DNA of 64,000 bases. Source: Eucalyptus grandis. Taxonomy: Eukaryota > Streptophyta > Magnoliopsida > Myrtales > Myrtaceae. The translations under genes were made by a program, and so were the position numbers. The notes below the pieces were generated by a model. That model had not been told where the DNA came from. It was given only the letters and a program-made list of their open reading frames with translations, and made no database searches. The stretch lies in NCBI RefSeq assembly GCF_016545825.1, contig NC_052619.1:49741090-49805089 (forward strand). The letters run 5' to 3'. Below are positions 10,794 through 22,450 of this stretch, piece by piece (the stretch's first letter is position 1; every line of letters starts with the position of its first letter).

Positions 10794-12890
10794 ATGTCGT
10801 CTTCAAGAAAGTCTTCGAGGATTGCAAGTAGGGGACCACGGCGAATGAGTGAGGGGCCTACGCACTTCGATCTCACCGAAGAAGAAGTGTCTCCAGATCA
10901 ACAGCAGAGCCCACAACATTCTCGTCAACGTCATTCTCCACCATCTAGTCCTCAAAATGTTGGACATCAACAAGAAGAAGATATCATTGAAGACGCAAAT
11001 CCTGTAAGAGCTCAAAAGCCCGCTTTTATTTATAAGCTGTATCGTGCTTTAAAGGGGACTCGTACTCCTTTGAACTATGTTGATGATTTTCTTAAAGACA
11101 AAGGATATGTGAACGAATATATCTTTTTGCGAAAAATGGAAAGTTTGGGAATTGCTCGTAAATGGGTGGCAGAAGAAACCCTTGCGAATATCCCAAGTGA
11201 TCCTTGTGATTGGGGAGTTAATCCTGTAGATGAGAATGATGATGACAAAATGTACAGCCAATTTCAACCGAGGATGGGTATTGCGGCGGAAAATCGAGGA
11301 AAAAGAGGAGAGATGTTTAGATCGAAAGAACAGAAGGATCTATACTCAAAATTGCTGAAGCGTGGGGTGATAAACCCTAGGAGTGTGGATTTTGATTTTC
11401 TGGATGCTGTGAATGTGAACTTGAGGGAAAAGTTCGGTTATCTTCAACTTGAAAAGTTCTGCACTGACACCACAGAGGCCTATGCTGAATTAACTACTTA
11501 TTTCTATTCGAATCTCAGTTTCCTGGATGCGAATAGATTCTCTTTCAGCGTCAAAGATTAAGACTTTGTAGTGGATATGGATATGCTGGCAGATGTGTTA
11601 GGAGTTGAGAGAGGAAGATATCAACCGATCAAAGTTTCTATTGCTCGTGCTACACTGGAACTTGTGAAGGACAGGAGAACAGAGGAAAAGATTTCCTACC
11701 TAAGGATGAGTGCGTTCAACATTCTGCTTCACAAGATTGTGATCAATTGCCTCAGACCGAAATCAACTTCCAAGATTGATGTTTCAAGTTCAGAGGCAAA
11801 GCTGATGTATACCATTCTCACTGGGAAAAAGTTTTCTCTTCCTCACACTGTTATGTTCCACATGTATAGAGCAGTGGTGAAAGACAGAGGTCAACTTCCT
11901 TATCCAAGTCTTGTGACGAAGTTATTCAGACATCTGAACATTCAGCCTCCACAAATTCTTTGTGCTCGATCGTGTGATCATATGGTGGTAGGACTGAAAA
12001 GGGTAACCAAGATGCGTCTGAAGGAGCTAAGCAAGGCGTTGGAGAAATTTAAGGAGAAGACTCCTGTAAAATCTCATCAAATCTCTTCTGCATAAAAAAG
12101 AAAAGGAAATGAGCCCATGGTTGCTCCATCCAAGAAAAGGAGAGCTCTCATCGTTGAAGATGAAGATGATGAGGAAGACATCACCATCTCTGCAATGGCG
12201 TTGAAACATCTGAGCCATTCTGCTCCAGAACAAAGGACTCGAGAAAGAGAGGAGAAAGAAAGAGGAGAGAAAGAAGCAGAGGAGAAGGAAGCAGAGGAAA
12301 GAGAAGCAGAAGAAAAGGATGCTGAGGAGGCAATGGATGAAAAAGAAGAAGAAGAAAGAGCACTTGGCGAAAAAGAAGCATAAGAAGAAGAAGAGAGAAT
12401 GAATCAAGAGGAAGGAGAGCCTGAAAAACACTCTTCTCCACCTGAAGGCACAGAAACAGGGGGAGATAATAAGGGAGTTAGCTGCTCTCCAGCCGACCCA
12501 GAAGCCATTCATGCTTCTCATTTTCCTGAAGAAGAACATGATGCTTCATCGCCAAATCTGCGCGATTATTATGATATGCCATCATCTGCAGATCGTGCTA
12601 AAGCCAGTACGCAGACCGACAGCTCAGCAGATTTTTGCAGAATTATGGATATTCTCTTGGAAATGCGCGGTCAAATATATGCTCTGGGATGCGAGGTTCA
12701 AAGCTTGCAGAATGCAGGTCAAGTTTCTTTAGTTTCATTGAAAGATCATATCCAAGCCCTCTATGTTCAGATTCAGGCCAATGCTAAGGGTGATGAGATT
12801 GCACAATTGAAGGAAAACTTGAAAATCTTGGAAGGCATCGTTCAGTCTATGGGAGATTTCCAGCTTGTCCGCGTTCCCAAGCATTCTTAA
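10794..12890 (+). pseudogene. Post-pol ORF of the Sirevirus-like element (env-like position)
   Basis: One continuous frame from ATG 10794 to TAA 12888-12890, about 700 codons, carries three internal TAA stops (11559, 12093, 12381) and no frameshift. N-terminus: Ser/Arg-rich (MSSSRKSSRIASRG). Middle (11000-12000): a globular part with YTILTGKKFSLPHTVMFHM and LPYPSLVTKLFRHL, resembling the 'putative plant transposon protein' family found in this position. Then a nuclear-signal-like KKRR, a long Glu/Lys/Arg coiled coil (12230-12400) and a C-terminal helical part. I see no convincing signal peptide or membrane segment, so 'env-like' describes position only. Its function is unknown. Confidence 0.7.
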
Positions 12891-12928
12891 CTTTATTCCA
12901 TTTTCTTCTCAACCTTTTTAATGCTGAC

Positions 12929-12942
12929 AAAAAGGGGGAGAA
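12929..12942 (+). other. Internal polypurine tract copy
   Basis: The sequence aaaaagggggagaaa just after the post-pol ORF repeats the core of the primary tract. Multiple tracts of this kind are typical for Sireviruses. Confidence 0.65.
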
Positions 12943-13227
12943 AGATTTGAATCAAACTTTGAATTTTTAATCGTTTGGTTTGTTTGATTTGGATTGATGT
13001 TTGACTTTAATTTTGTGTCTGGATGTGAATTTGGATTTGACTGCTATTGACTGCTATTGATATCTTATGGATGGCTTTATCATATTCAAGACTAACCTAC
13101 TTTATGTGGTTGCAAATTCTAGTGTTATTCATTTAGCCATTTATCTTTATAAAGATATGTATATTTGTTTAAGAAATGTTTTGCAGGTCAAAGTTAATCA
13201 AATCTGCAGGAAAGTTTTGTCACCATC

Positions 13228-13241
13228 AAAAAGGGGGAGAT
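13228..13241 (+). other. Polypurine tract for plus-strand priming
   Basis: aaaaagggggagat lies directly before the 3' LTR and fits the plus-strand primer site. Confidence 0.9.
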
Positions 13242-14175
13242 TGTTGGAGAAATCTTCTTGAAATGTTTTGAAGCTGACAAAATGTTTCCATCATTCTAGT
13301 CTGAAGGTTTGCAGACTTTGCTGTTTAAAGTCTGAAGACCTCCGGATAGCCAGACTCAAGATTCAAAGTCTATCCTCATTGACAGTTCTAATCCGTTGAA
13401 GAAAGGCTATCCAGAACTGGATGTTTTATTAAGGATATGACCTTATCGACTGGAGAAGATCTCTTGGCTGGATATGACATAACGGAATCCCTTTAATTGA
13501 TCGAGATTGATTCGATGATCAAGGATATGATGATTGGCGAAATATTCGTGGAAGGTTCTACTTATGGAAACCGAGATCCTGATTGTATGGGCGAACATGA
13601 TTGATGGGCTATCGACATGTTCCTTTAATAGCTCGAATGATCTTCCTAATTGATTCCGTCCAACGGGTAGATTGGAGGAATTCCTTTGGTAAGTGCCAAC
13701 GGGTATGATGGCGTAAAGGAGTATATAAGGAAGACGTTCTAAGTTGTTCAGAGTGTGCGTGATAGAAGAATTCCAAAGTCTGAAGCTTCTTGTTGTTTAG
13801 TCAATTCATTTGAGCGAAAAACTTGTACGCAAAAGAGAGTTTATACTTGTGAGAAACCTTGAGGAAGTGTGATAGAACATCCACACTGTGGAATCAAGGA
13901 AGAACTGTGCTGTATCATCTCTTTTGTTCATAGTGGAATCCAGCCGATAGGCTGTCAGTGCGGAAGAGTGGACGTAGGCTTGGGATAAGCCGAACCACTA
14001 TAAACCTTGTGTTTAATCTTCTCTTCCCTACTCTTTACTTTACCTTGATCGTAATTCATTTTGGAAAAGCAAAAGAGTACTTCCTTTCTATTGTCTGCTT
14101 AGTATTGCCGTGGTATCTCGAGAAATTGTTTTTACACCTATTCACCCCCTCTAGGTGCTTATACTAGCTACATCA
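13242..14175 (+). repeat. 3' LTR of the Sirevirus-like element
   Basis: 934 bp, nearly identical to the 5' LTR and followed by ataag. Differences are spread along the LTR. The ORF at 13958-14167 is the LTR copy of 5215-5484. Confidence 0.93.
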
Positions 14176-14180
14176 ATAAG

Positions 14181-14450
14181 GCCTTATAAATCTTTAAGCT
14201 TGATAATTGTTTCCTCAGCGGTGTGTTTGAGAAGAAAATTCTAGACGTAACAAATTATAATAATCAGAGCAAGGGCGGTGAATTTAGTAATGATAGTCGA
14301 CCATATATGACAGCCTATTTCTTCGGTTTCCCCGCCATCCCAACGTGTTTTGAGTCTTACGAAGTCATTGGATCTTCTCGTGTGCTTCCCAAAGCGTTGC
14401 TTCTTTCTCAATAAAATCGATTCCTAAAGGGGGTAAATAAAAAAAAGAGG
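14181..14450. repeat. Flank unit A, block 3, right part
   Basis: Continues block 3 after the copia insertion: ggccttataaatctttaag, then gtgttttgagtcttacgaag, then cccaaagcgttgcttc. Copies are at 22083-22340 and 23630-23940. Confidence 0.65.
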
Positions 14451-14494
14451 GTAAACAACAGAGTTCTTTTGGTCAAAGGGTGAATGTAAGAGTT

Positions 14495-15335
14495 GCTTGA
14501 ACAAGGGTTAGAAGACGGAGAAAAGGTAGGTTTTTCTCTTAAACAAAAGAATCACGTTAAGTAACGTTGTTAGAAATCCAATGGTGTTTTTTCAATCAAC
14601 TAATTGATATGTTCGGATTGACTTTATCTTTTAATATTTTTTTTCAAACTTTGTGATATGCACTTTGAATTTTTTTTTAATCAATCTTACCATCTGAAAC
14701 TTTCATGTTATACAAATATTGATATGTAAATATATACATCATTTTTTTAATATTTGAAAGAATACTTTAGTATTTGATGAGAAAGTGAAAAAGTTGATTT
14801 TTACTCTTTTAAGCCAAAATAAATAGGCTGGGCCGAGTATTTTTCCTTTTAGGAGTTAAAGGAAAATAACCACATCATCTCCTCTTTAATCAAGTAACAA
14901 TTCTAAATAAAATATCCATTATCATGATATTGCTGGAGGTGTCGGGATGAAATCGATAAATATAAATATTTATATAAATCAAAGAGGTCCTATCTGATCA
15001 TGATTACTTTTGTTCTTTCTAAAAAAACCTCGATTATCAATTGACAAAGACCTAAATTCATAATTCTATTTTTATCTTTCATGTAATTCAATTTGAATCT
15101 TTTCTACTTACAAACTAAAAAAAAAAATTCAAATCTTAAAATAATTTTATCTTTTGACACAAAAGTATTCAATTTCTTCATACCATGTCAATAATTTCTG
15201 TCCTTTATTTAATAATTCTAGTACTTCATACTAGTGATATTTTATAAGATCTATTAAACGTATATTGCTTGCATACATGCGCACACTTTTGTAATGTCAA
15301 TTATGTGTCCCTTTTAGAAAAGCACCAAATAAGCT
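14495..15335. repeat. Flank unit C, block 1
   Basis: Matches 19560-20400 along its length (ggagaaaaggtaggttttt, then aaagaggtcctatctgatca versus cgaagaggtcctgcttgatca). No gene seen. Confidence 0.55.
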
Positions 15336-15363
15336 AAGTAGCTTAATTCATTCCGTCTTGTGT

Positions 15364-15487
15364 AGATGATTAGTCTAAGGCCAGATTGGGAGCATCTTTT
15401 CCAAAAGAAACGCCACCCTAGGTGGAGATGATTAGTCTAAGGCCAGATTGGGAGCATATTTTCCAAAAGAAACGCCACCCAAGGTAT
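15364..15487. repeat. 62-bp tandem duplication
   Basis: Two copies of the unit starting agatgattagtctaaggcc begin at 15364 and 15426 and differ at very few positions. It is probably a recent local slippage or unequal-crossover event. Confidence 0.85.
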
Positions 15488-15507
15488 TTTTTGGAAAGAT
15501 TGCTTAT

Positions 15508-15835
15508 GGTGTGTTTGGTAACAATTTCTGATCAAAAATGATTTTTTAAATAGAATTGTGTTTGCTAATGTTCTTAAAATTTCTAATCCAAATCATTTTC
15601 TTTTATTTAAAAAAAAAAAATATTTTTCTTACTTTTTTCCCTTCTTTTTTCCTTCTTCTTCTTCTTCTTCTTCTTCAAGCTATGGCTAGTTGCCGACCTT
15701 GGGATGATCAACGACCAGCTAGATGAGAGCTAGTGACCTCACCAGAGCATCACTGGTCCTTGGCTAGGCCGAGCTTGGTAGGCCAAGTCGAGCCTCACCG
15801 GTAGCAGGGTGAGGCGATGATACTTACAGTCTGCC
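15508..15835. mobile_element. Left part of a TIR DNA transposon related to 55959-56932
   Basis: Begins tgtgtttggtaacaatttctg and continues into a T/CTT-rich stretch and a short Gly/Glu-type GC-rich core (aggccgagcttggtaggcc, cgagcctcacc). The other element begins tgtatttggtaacatttctg and has the same layout. The right terminus is missing here. Confidence 0.5.
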
Positions 15836-15839
15836 TAGT

Positions 15840-16144
15840 GGACGGAGTTCAAACGGTGATGCCTCGATGGAGTTCAAATTGCGGCCGATCCTCTACCCTG
15901 TATCCACCAATGAATCCCAAAACAACGGGTGTGATTTTTGGCTCTACAATTGCTCTCGATACGAGGAAAAAATCAAGAACGTTGGCATGATGGAGGTGAA
16001 CTCCTGGGATAGAGAGGACCCATAGTAGAAAGATCTGGCGTTCACCCCTCTCTCCCCAAAACCGGTTCCTCCTGTCTACATTTGTCACTCGCCCCAACAA
16101 TTTCTAGCTGGTTATGGAAAAAAGGAATCGAATATCGCCTCCTC
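15840..16144 (-). pseudogene. Unit C: relic of TNL leader plus block 2
   Basis: The minus strand reads gatacagggtagaggatcgg, as in the leader of the TIR gene at 1165. The following exon-1 region is degraded, with no ATG-led hydrophobic peptide. Right of it, a short piece of block 2 (tgctctcgatacgaggaaaa) is cut by the solo LTR. Confidence 0.45.
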
Positions 16145-19100
16145 TGTCACACCCCGATCTTTCGAGCACGTGTCCATCCCTCACCGGTAGATTAATAGTA
16201 ACGTCCCAAGACGTATCGCCGACCAATTTATTTAATATACGAATGCAGAGGCATATAAATAATCCCCAAACAATAAACCAATGGGATAAAAAAGTATGAC
16301 CAATTTTTCATAAAATACATTTTTATAAATACACAGGTCTATACACAAATGTTTACAAAAGGGATTAGCTCTCAACAAAAGAGAATTGTCCTACGACTAA
16401 CTAGTCGGACAAGATCGTTGATTCTTCGGGCTTCACCTTCTAAATTTCGAGGCTTCCGGTTCTTTACCAACACCATCTAAGGACCTGAAAATGGTTATAC
16501 AATAACTAGTGAAATAATGTCTCCGCAAGTTCTACCCTTAATATCCGATTAAGAAGCAAATACGCCATAAGGGCTGCCTAAACACAACCAGGCGTCAGAG
16601 GACTTACCTTGGCCTCCGTTCCTTCCTGCAAGTCAGTTCAAACAATAAATACTGACAATCATAACACCTAATCAAATCAGATCGAATCATCGATCAATCG
16701 AACTAATCGATTACATGTCATCACGACCTTCTCCTGGTCAGCTCATTCCATACTATCTATGAGTCCGATCAAAATCCAAGACTACTCACCATAGGTGATA
16801 TATAGATAGTAGCTTACCCCAAAGGCTAATAAATAGCATACTGTTCATTCTCTAAGATGATATATCAAGTCATCAAGCCAGTATTGCATACCGTTCTTTC
16901 TTTAAGATGATATATAGAGTCACCGAGCCGATATAGCATATTTTCTTTTCTCCAAGATGACATATAGAGTCACCGAGCCGATATTGTATAACGTTCTTTC
17001 TCCAAGATGACATATAAAGCCATTGAGCCATTATAGTATACTATTTCAATCGTACAATCAATTTACTATTTTTATCATACCCTATAAAAGTACATGTGTG
17101 TGGGTACACGGTCGGCCTTAGCCAAAATACAAGGTTTTCACTTTTGAACCTCTCACTATTTTCAGTAGTCTCTAAATATATTTTTGGCGCTGTAAATCGA
17201 CACTCGGTAATTTTCCTGTTAATTACCAAAATTATCCACTTTTGGAATTAAATACCCACAAACACTAATCACAATCAATTTGCACAATCAAGTACTCAAT
17301 TAAATAAATAGAGAGCACAATTGCAATCAACACAAAATTCCGGTCACTGGCTATCCCGGTCTAATTTCTGGAAAATAAATAAATAAATAAATAAATATGA
17401 AAAATAATAAATAAATGCCAATAAATCCAACTTAGGCTTGTAATGCCTAATTGGACGCCGAAACGAACCCGTAAAATTTCCGAGTCTTGTTAAATAAATG
17501 TTAGAGTTTATTTACTCACTAATTACACTAACTATCTACCTAGCATAAATTGACAATTAATTAAATTCACTAATATAATTTAACTAACCACCTAATCCAG
17601 CTTAGCCTAAACTAAACAACCCTTAAGCATCATTAACCTACTAAGCGAGGATTAGTGAGTTAAACTCACTTGTTTTGCGATCCGATCGGTTCAAAACGTT
17701 AGGGACGCAACGGGGCTCAATTCTCTCCAAAACGAGCCTAGCTTTCGGGATCCGGAACGACCTCAAAACGGGCCAAAACAGTGCTGGAATACCCACCGAT
17801 TTCTGCTATGTTCTTGGTTGAGAAAAAGGGAAACAAGCTCGATTTAAGGCGACAACAGGTTAAGGAAGGTTGAGAATACCCAATTGGGCCTAGGCGGGGA
17901 CTCACGGAGCTTGAACAGTGGCTGGCAGCAGCTCACGGCAACGGGGACGAGTTGGACAACTTTGGCATGGGTTGAGACAGCAAGCTGGACGGCGGAGCAG
18001 GCGAGACGGTCGCGAGCAGGGAGAGGCGACGGCGAGCAGCGGTGGCGAGTTCGGCTATGGTGTGCGACGAGCGAAGGCGGTCCGGTGACGGAGGCTGGCT
18101 TCGGCGACTTCTCTATGCAGATTTGGAAGTCTTCAAAGCACAATGAAGAAGGAGGAGGGTTGGTTGATGGCAGCTAGAGGAGAGGGGAACAAGATGGGGT
18201 TGGGGGGGCCACTTGGCCTTATTTTCTCACAAGTAATTCCCTTGACCCTATCCTCTTGCATTTGCTGTCTTCCGCCAGCATTTTCCATACCTGATTTCCC
18301 CCATCTAGAAGCTTGAGAGAGTCCAAAAGTCATGGTGGTGGGGGGCATACGAATTTGCTTGATTTCCTCTTCAATTGGACACTTATTCTTGCTCAATTCA
18401 ACACAATCGATCTCAATAAATTCAACTGACATCTCATTAATCCAATTGGTATTTTTCCTCACTAATTGATCCCACTTGCTTCCTAATTTTGCGATAAAAA
18501 ACGATCCCTGACATTTTCTGGACAAAAACGGCTCTAGGGCGACTTTTTCCCAAAAAGTCTCGGGTTGTAGAAAAATCTTCTAAGATTGAGTCAACGTTCC
18601 TAAAATGACTTGTGACATGATAGAACTTTCAATTTTTGAAATCGGACTCAAATTTGCGGTTAATTTCACTCTGGCGTGTTTTTAGCATGACTTAGGTTAC
18701 TGGGTAGCTTTCAGAAATTTTTAGTGCAAATGACCCGTAGTCGATTTTCTTTGAGCCACAATGAACCCACTTGACACGTTAGTGACTCTCGGTTGTCGTG
18801 AAAATCTCAAGGATTCAAATAGGGACACATGGTACCAAAACGATAGAAAAGTCAGTTTAATGCTGGCCGACGATAATTTTCCAATTTAGTGGAGTCATCT
18901 ATGTTTAGCCACACATTTCAATCAAACCGACCTATTTCTGATCCCTGATCGATTTTTAACTGTGCCGTAATGGCCTCTAAAGATGAGCACGGTCGATTAG
19001 CCAATTCTTGGTCGAATTCTCAAGTCTATTTCATTTAAAATTCCTCTAAAGATGAGCACGGTCGAGAGTGATCGCCTCTGAGAACAGCCCTATAGGCACA

Positions 19101-19155
19101 TCGATGAAATGCCCGATTTATTCGATGTAAAACAGGATTGAAATTCGGGATGTCA
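16145..19155 (-). mobile_element. Probable solo LTR of a Tekay-like Ty3/gypsy element
   Basis: About 3.0 kb without coding sequence. The termini are TGTCACACCCCGA at the left and TTCGGGATGTCA at the right. Read on the minus strand these give TGACATCCCGAA ... GGGGTGTGACA, matching the termini of the Tekay-like LTRs at 37470 and 45869 (TGTGGCATCCC ... TGTCACA). The interior holds four diverged tandem units around 16830-17040 (aagatgatatatagagtcac type). I could not find an exact 5-bp target duplication (tcctc versus tatct), so the boundaries may be slightly off or a flank may have been lost. Confidence 0.55.
16835..17045. repeat. Short tandem array inside the solo LTR
   Basis: About four units of 58-65 bp, each holding ttctttctcyaagatgayat and a 'gagccgatat' or similar end, with about 10-20% divergence. 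The array lies in the presumed U3/R part of the LTR. Confidence 0.55.
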
Positions 19156-19159
19156 TATC

Positions 19160-20405
19160 TTCCACCTTATGCCATGTCTGTGTGCTCTTCTTGGGTGCGT
19201 GCCCTCTCTCTCTCTTGAAAGTAACCTAGAAATCGAAGGTGAGTTTATGGGAAACGAAGCAACGTCGCCGAAGATCAGACCTTTGGACGTGCACGGAGAC
19301 CGGGACAAGTCCTCCCCGTGGAAAATTTAAAGCCCAATATTACCAAGTCACGTGGGACGCATGCGGCACAACATTCAGTATAATTAAACGACAGGTGGTT
19401 GAAGACTAGAGAACAATGTTAAAAAAAAGGGAAAAAAGGTGCAAAATTGAAATTTTAACTGATTTTTCCATGTTCTAACGACGTTAGAAGGACATTGGAT
19501 TGATCAAGTAAATGGTAAATTTTAACAGATTTTTCATGGTTTTCATCGTGACTTGGCCAAAAAAAGTACGGGCTAGAAGACAGAGAAGAGGTGGGTACTA
19601 GGTTCCTCTTCGCAGCAAAAGAATAATGTGATTGGATATCGAATAGTGTTTTTTTTTTGTCAACTAATTGGAGATTGATTTTTTTTTTTTTTTTTAATTT
19701 TCCAATGCACGCTTTAATTTTTCAATCTTGGGACCTGAAACTTCTGCATTAGTCCAATATTGACAAGTATATCTAAATATACTTTTTAACATATTTTAAT
19801 ATTTGAAGAAACATTTCATTTTTTGGCGAGAAAGTAAAAAAGTTGGTTTTTGCTTTTTTAAGGCAAAATAAAACAGGATTAGGTGAGTTTTTTGCTTTTT
19901 AGCCACAAAGAGTTGAAAGAAAAACATAACCGCACCCTTTCTTTTGTAATCAACGTGGACTTGTAAGGAAAACATTCATAGTCATTATATATTTTAAAGA
20001 GTCATAATAAAATTGATAACTTCATCTTTAGTATAAAATATATCGAAGAGGTCCTGCTTGATCATAATTACTTATTTCTTACCTAAAATATTCTTAACTA
20101 ATTATTTCATAAATATTTTATCAATTGGTAAATGCCTAAATTGATAATTCTATTATGTCTTCCATGCATTTCAATTTTAACATTTGAATTGATTCTATCT
20201 TACGAACAACTTTACTAAAGAAAGTTCGAATCATAAAGTAATTTTCTCTTTCCACATTTAGGATCAATTTCTTTGTGTTATGTCGAAAATTTCTTTTCAT
20301 TAATTAAATAATCTAATATTTCATAAAAGGAAAATTTTGTAAAATCTTTTAAACGACCATATTTTCACACATGCATCGCACGTGCATTTCTGTTATGCGC
20401 ACTCT
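19160..20405. repeat. Flank unit B, block 1
   Basis: See 1400-1957 and 14495-15335 for the copies. The part 19400-19895 matches both others. The first 240 bases have no counterpart that I noticed. No gene seen. Confidence 0.55.
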
Positions 20406-20411
20406 TTCTAG

Positions 20412-20475
20412 AAATGGTGGAGTCCAGTTTGTGGCCGATCCTTTACGCTGCATTCACCGACAAATCCCAAAACAA
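20412..20475 (-). pseudogene. Unit B: relic of TNL leader
   Basis: The minus strand reads ggtgaatgcagcgtaaagga then tcggcc, matching the leader before the TIR gene ATG. The next bases (ctggactccacc) correspond to the ATG/exon-1 area but no longer encode an anchor. Confidence 0.5.
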
Positions 20476-20484
20476 CCCGCATTT

Positions 20485-21080
20485 AAACCACAGCGTGTAA
20501 AAAGAGCTATTTGATTCTCAAGAACGGGTGATTGGGACCTTTGATTGCTCTCAGTATGAAAAACGGGTGATTGAGACCTTTGATTGCTCTCAGTATGAAG
20601 AAAACATTAAGAGTCGTGGGGAGTATTAAGGTGATTTTCTGGGAAAAAGAGGAACCGCAGAATAATAAGTCTAAGTTAGGTAATAAAAAATACAAATGAC
20701 TAAAGCCAAATGGAAAGAACGATTGAAATTAACTAGTGTAGTTGGGTATTTGAAATATTAAGAGTTGGTCCCTTTACACTATAAATTATTATAGAAAGTG
20801 TAATGTAAAGCATAATAATATTTGGGATATAAAGTGATGTTTCAAAAATTAAATGACGCTTGGTGTCGATATAAATAGTGAAAATGACTTAATACGAGCA
20901 TCTGTTTTAAGTTGAAATTTTTTAGATAGAATCCGGAGATAGAGTGAAGATCCGGATCCATTAGATATGTTCTCCACCCTGAACCGAACTATAGATTTAT
21001 ATGAGATTTGATTTGACACGGAAATTGAAAACTAAATTCAATGTAAAGCTCGAGTCTTCCCTGATTAACTCAAGCAAAAT
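20485..21080. repeat. Flank unit B, block 2
   Basis: Copy of 2713-3300. The ORF at 20507-20695 (minus) is created by the 39-bp duplication and is not a gene. Confidence 0.55.
20524..20601. repeat. 39-bp tandem duplication in block 2
   Basis: aacgggtgattgggaccttt repeats 39 bp later (20563) with one change. It is present only in unit B. Confidence 0.8.
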
Positions 21081-21339
21081 AAGAAGGCAAAAATAAAGTC
21101 ATTTTCACTTATTTTACAGTTCATTAATGCAAATATAATAATCTATAAAGAAATACTTAACTAACAAATTAGGCTAGCGAGCCGCTTGAATTAAGTATTG
21201 TGAAGCTCGATTTAAATGATTAACTTAGCTTTCCAGATAAACTTGTGATTCTCTACACTGTTCAGTAGGTGAAAAGAATGTGTAAATGGTTAGCAACGTT
21301 TGACTTCCTAATTGCGGTTCTTCAATTGCTACAGCTCCA

Positions 21340-22450
21340 AGTAGATCTGCCCTGTAATATACAGTCTATGACAACCTTAGATCTTGAATCGGGATTGTTA
21401 CAGCTCCACTCTAATATATGGTATTAGTATCAACAGTTATTTAACCTGTAACGTTTTAGTAAAATACCAACACTATGTGGAAATGTCGTTAGTTATTTGT
21501 CCATTTTAAAGTATTATATGTTACCAATGTTTAGTCATGTAACTTAGCGGCATATTAAGGTTACCGACTTTTGTAGAAAAATACCAATTCTGATTTGAGT
21601 CCGTTCACTGACTTTCATTTTATTGTTTCAAAATCAGCAATCGTTCGAAGACGTGTAAATATTTATTTGCTCCAACGACAATCATATTAAAGCTATTAAC
21701 TCTTATAGCAAATTACTGATATAAACTTAAGTGATTTATCAACTTTTCATTGATTAAGTTATCATCTAGTTTAGCTTTATTAATATTTGATTGAGGTGTC
21801 AATGTTTATTCAATTGTTTCGAAATCACCACTTTTTTTAGAATTTACTAATATTTATTTGCGGATTTTTCTGCATGTTAAAGTTACTAGAAAATTAGTTG
21901 CTCTTACTTGAGTCCACTTGCCAATCGTTATTTGATTGTTTCAAAGTACCAATTATTTCAATAATTTATCAAAACTTATTTTGGAGATTACCAATGAGTT
22001 AAAGTTACAATTTCTATTTGACCATATATAACGTATTTGATATTTCGTCTTGATTAATCTCTGGTTAAATGTATTTAATAAGGCCTTACAAACCTTTAAG
22101 CTTGATAAATGTTTCCTTATTGGTGTATCTGCGAAGAGAATTCTAAACGTAACATATAATTATGATAATCAGAGCAGGGGTGGTGAACTTAGTAATGATA
22201 TTCGACCGGAAGTGACAGCCTATTTGTTCGGTTTCCCTTCCCCCACCATCCCCACGTGTTTTGGGGTCTTACGAAGTCATCGGACCTTGTCTTGTGCTTC
22301 CCAAAGTGTTGCTTCTTTCTCAATAAAATCGTTTCTTAAAGGGGTAAATAAAGGATTTGAAGAACAAAGATGGCAGCTAATTCGGCTCTTAATTAACGGT
22401 GTTTCTGGCGATTTTAATTTGAATTGTCCATGGGGCAAGAAATAGCTATC
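21340..22450. repeat. Flank unit B, block 3, uninterrupted
   Basis: Continuous counterpart of 3520-4568 plus 14181-14450, which establishes the empty target site of the copia element. The ORF 22050-22445 is not kept open in the other copies. Confidence 0.65.

Larger units (their letters stand above)
4569..14175 (+). mobile_element. Sirevirus-like Ty1/copia LTR retrotransposon, full length, defective
   Basis: The element runs from TGTTGGAG to CTACATCA and is flanked by the perfect 5-bp duplication ataag (4564-4568 and 14176-14180). LTRs are 937 and 934 bp and differ by about 16 substitutions and three tiny indels counted by eye (roughly 1.7%). Order: LTR, tRNA-Met primer site, gag (5568-7277), pol (7291-10386), an extra post-pol ORF (10794-12890), a doubled purine tract, LTR. 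The extra ORF, the repeated aaaaagggggaga tracts and the tgttgg terminus are hallmarks of the Sirevirus/Maximus lineage. All three reading frames contain stops but I found no frameshift. It interrupts flank unit A, block 3. Confidence 0.93.

Noticed and set aside
12027..12539. Minus-strand Phe/Leu-rich ORFs that look like membrane proteins
   Set aside because: Antisense of the Glu/Lys-rich coiled coil of the post-pol ORF.
5568..12890. Reading the 13 stops as a recoded genetic code or regulated readthrough
   Set aside because: All three stop codons are used at scattered places within conserved domains, and stops are also found in the chromovirus and TNLs; decay is simpler.
16835..17045. CRISPR-like array
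   Set aside because: Units are long, diverged and directly adjacent without spacers; plant LTR sequence.
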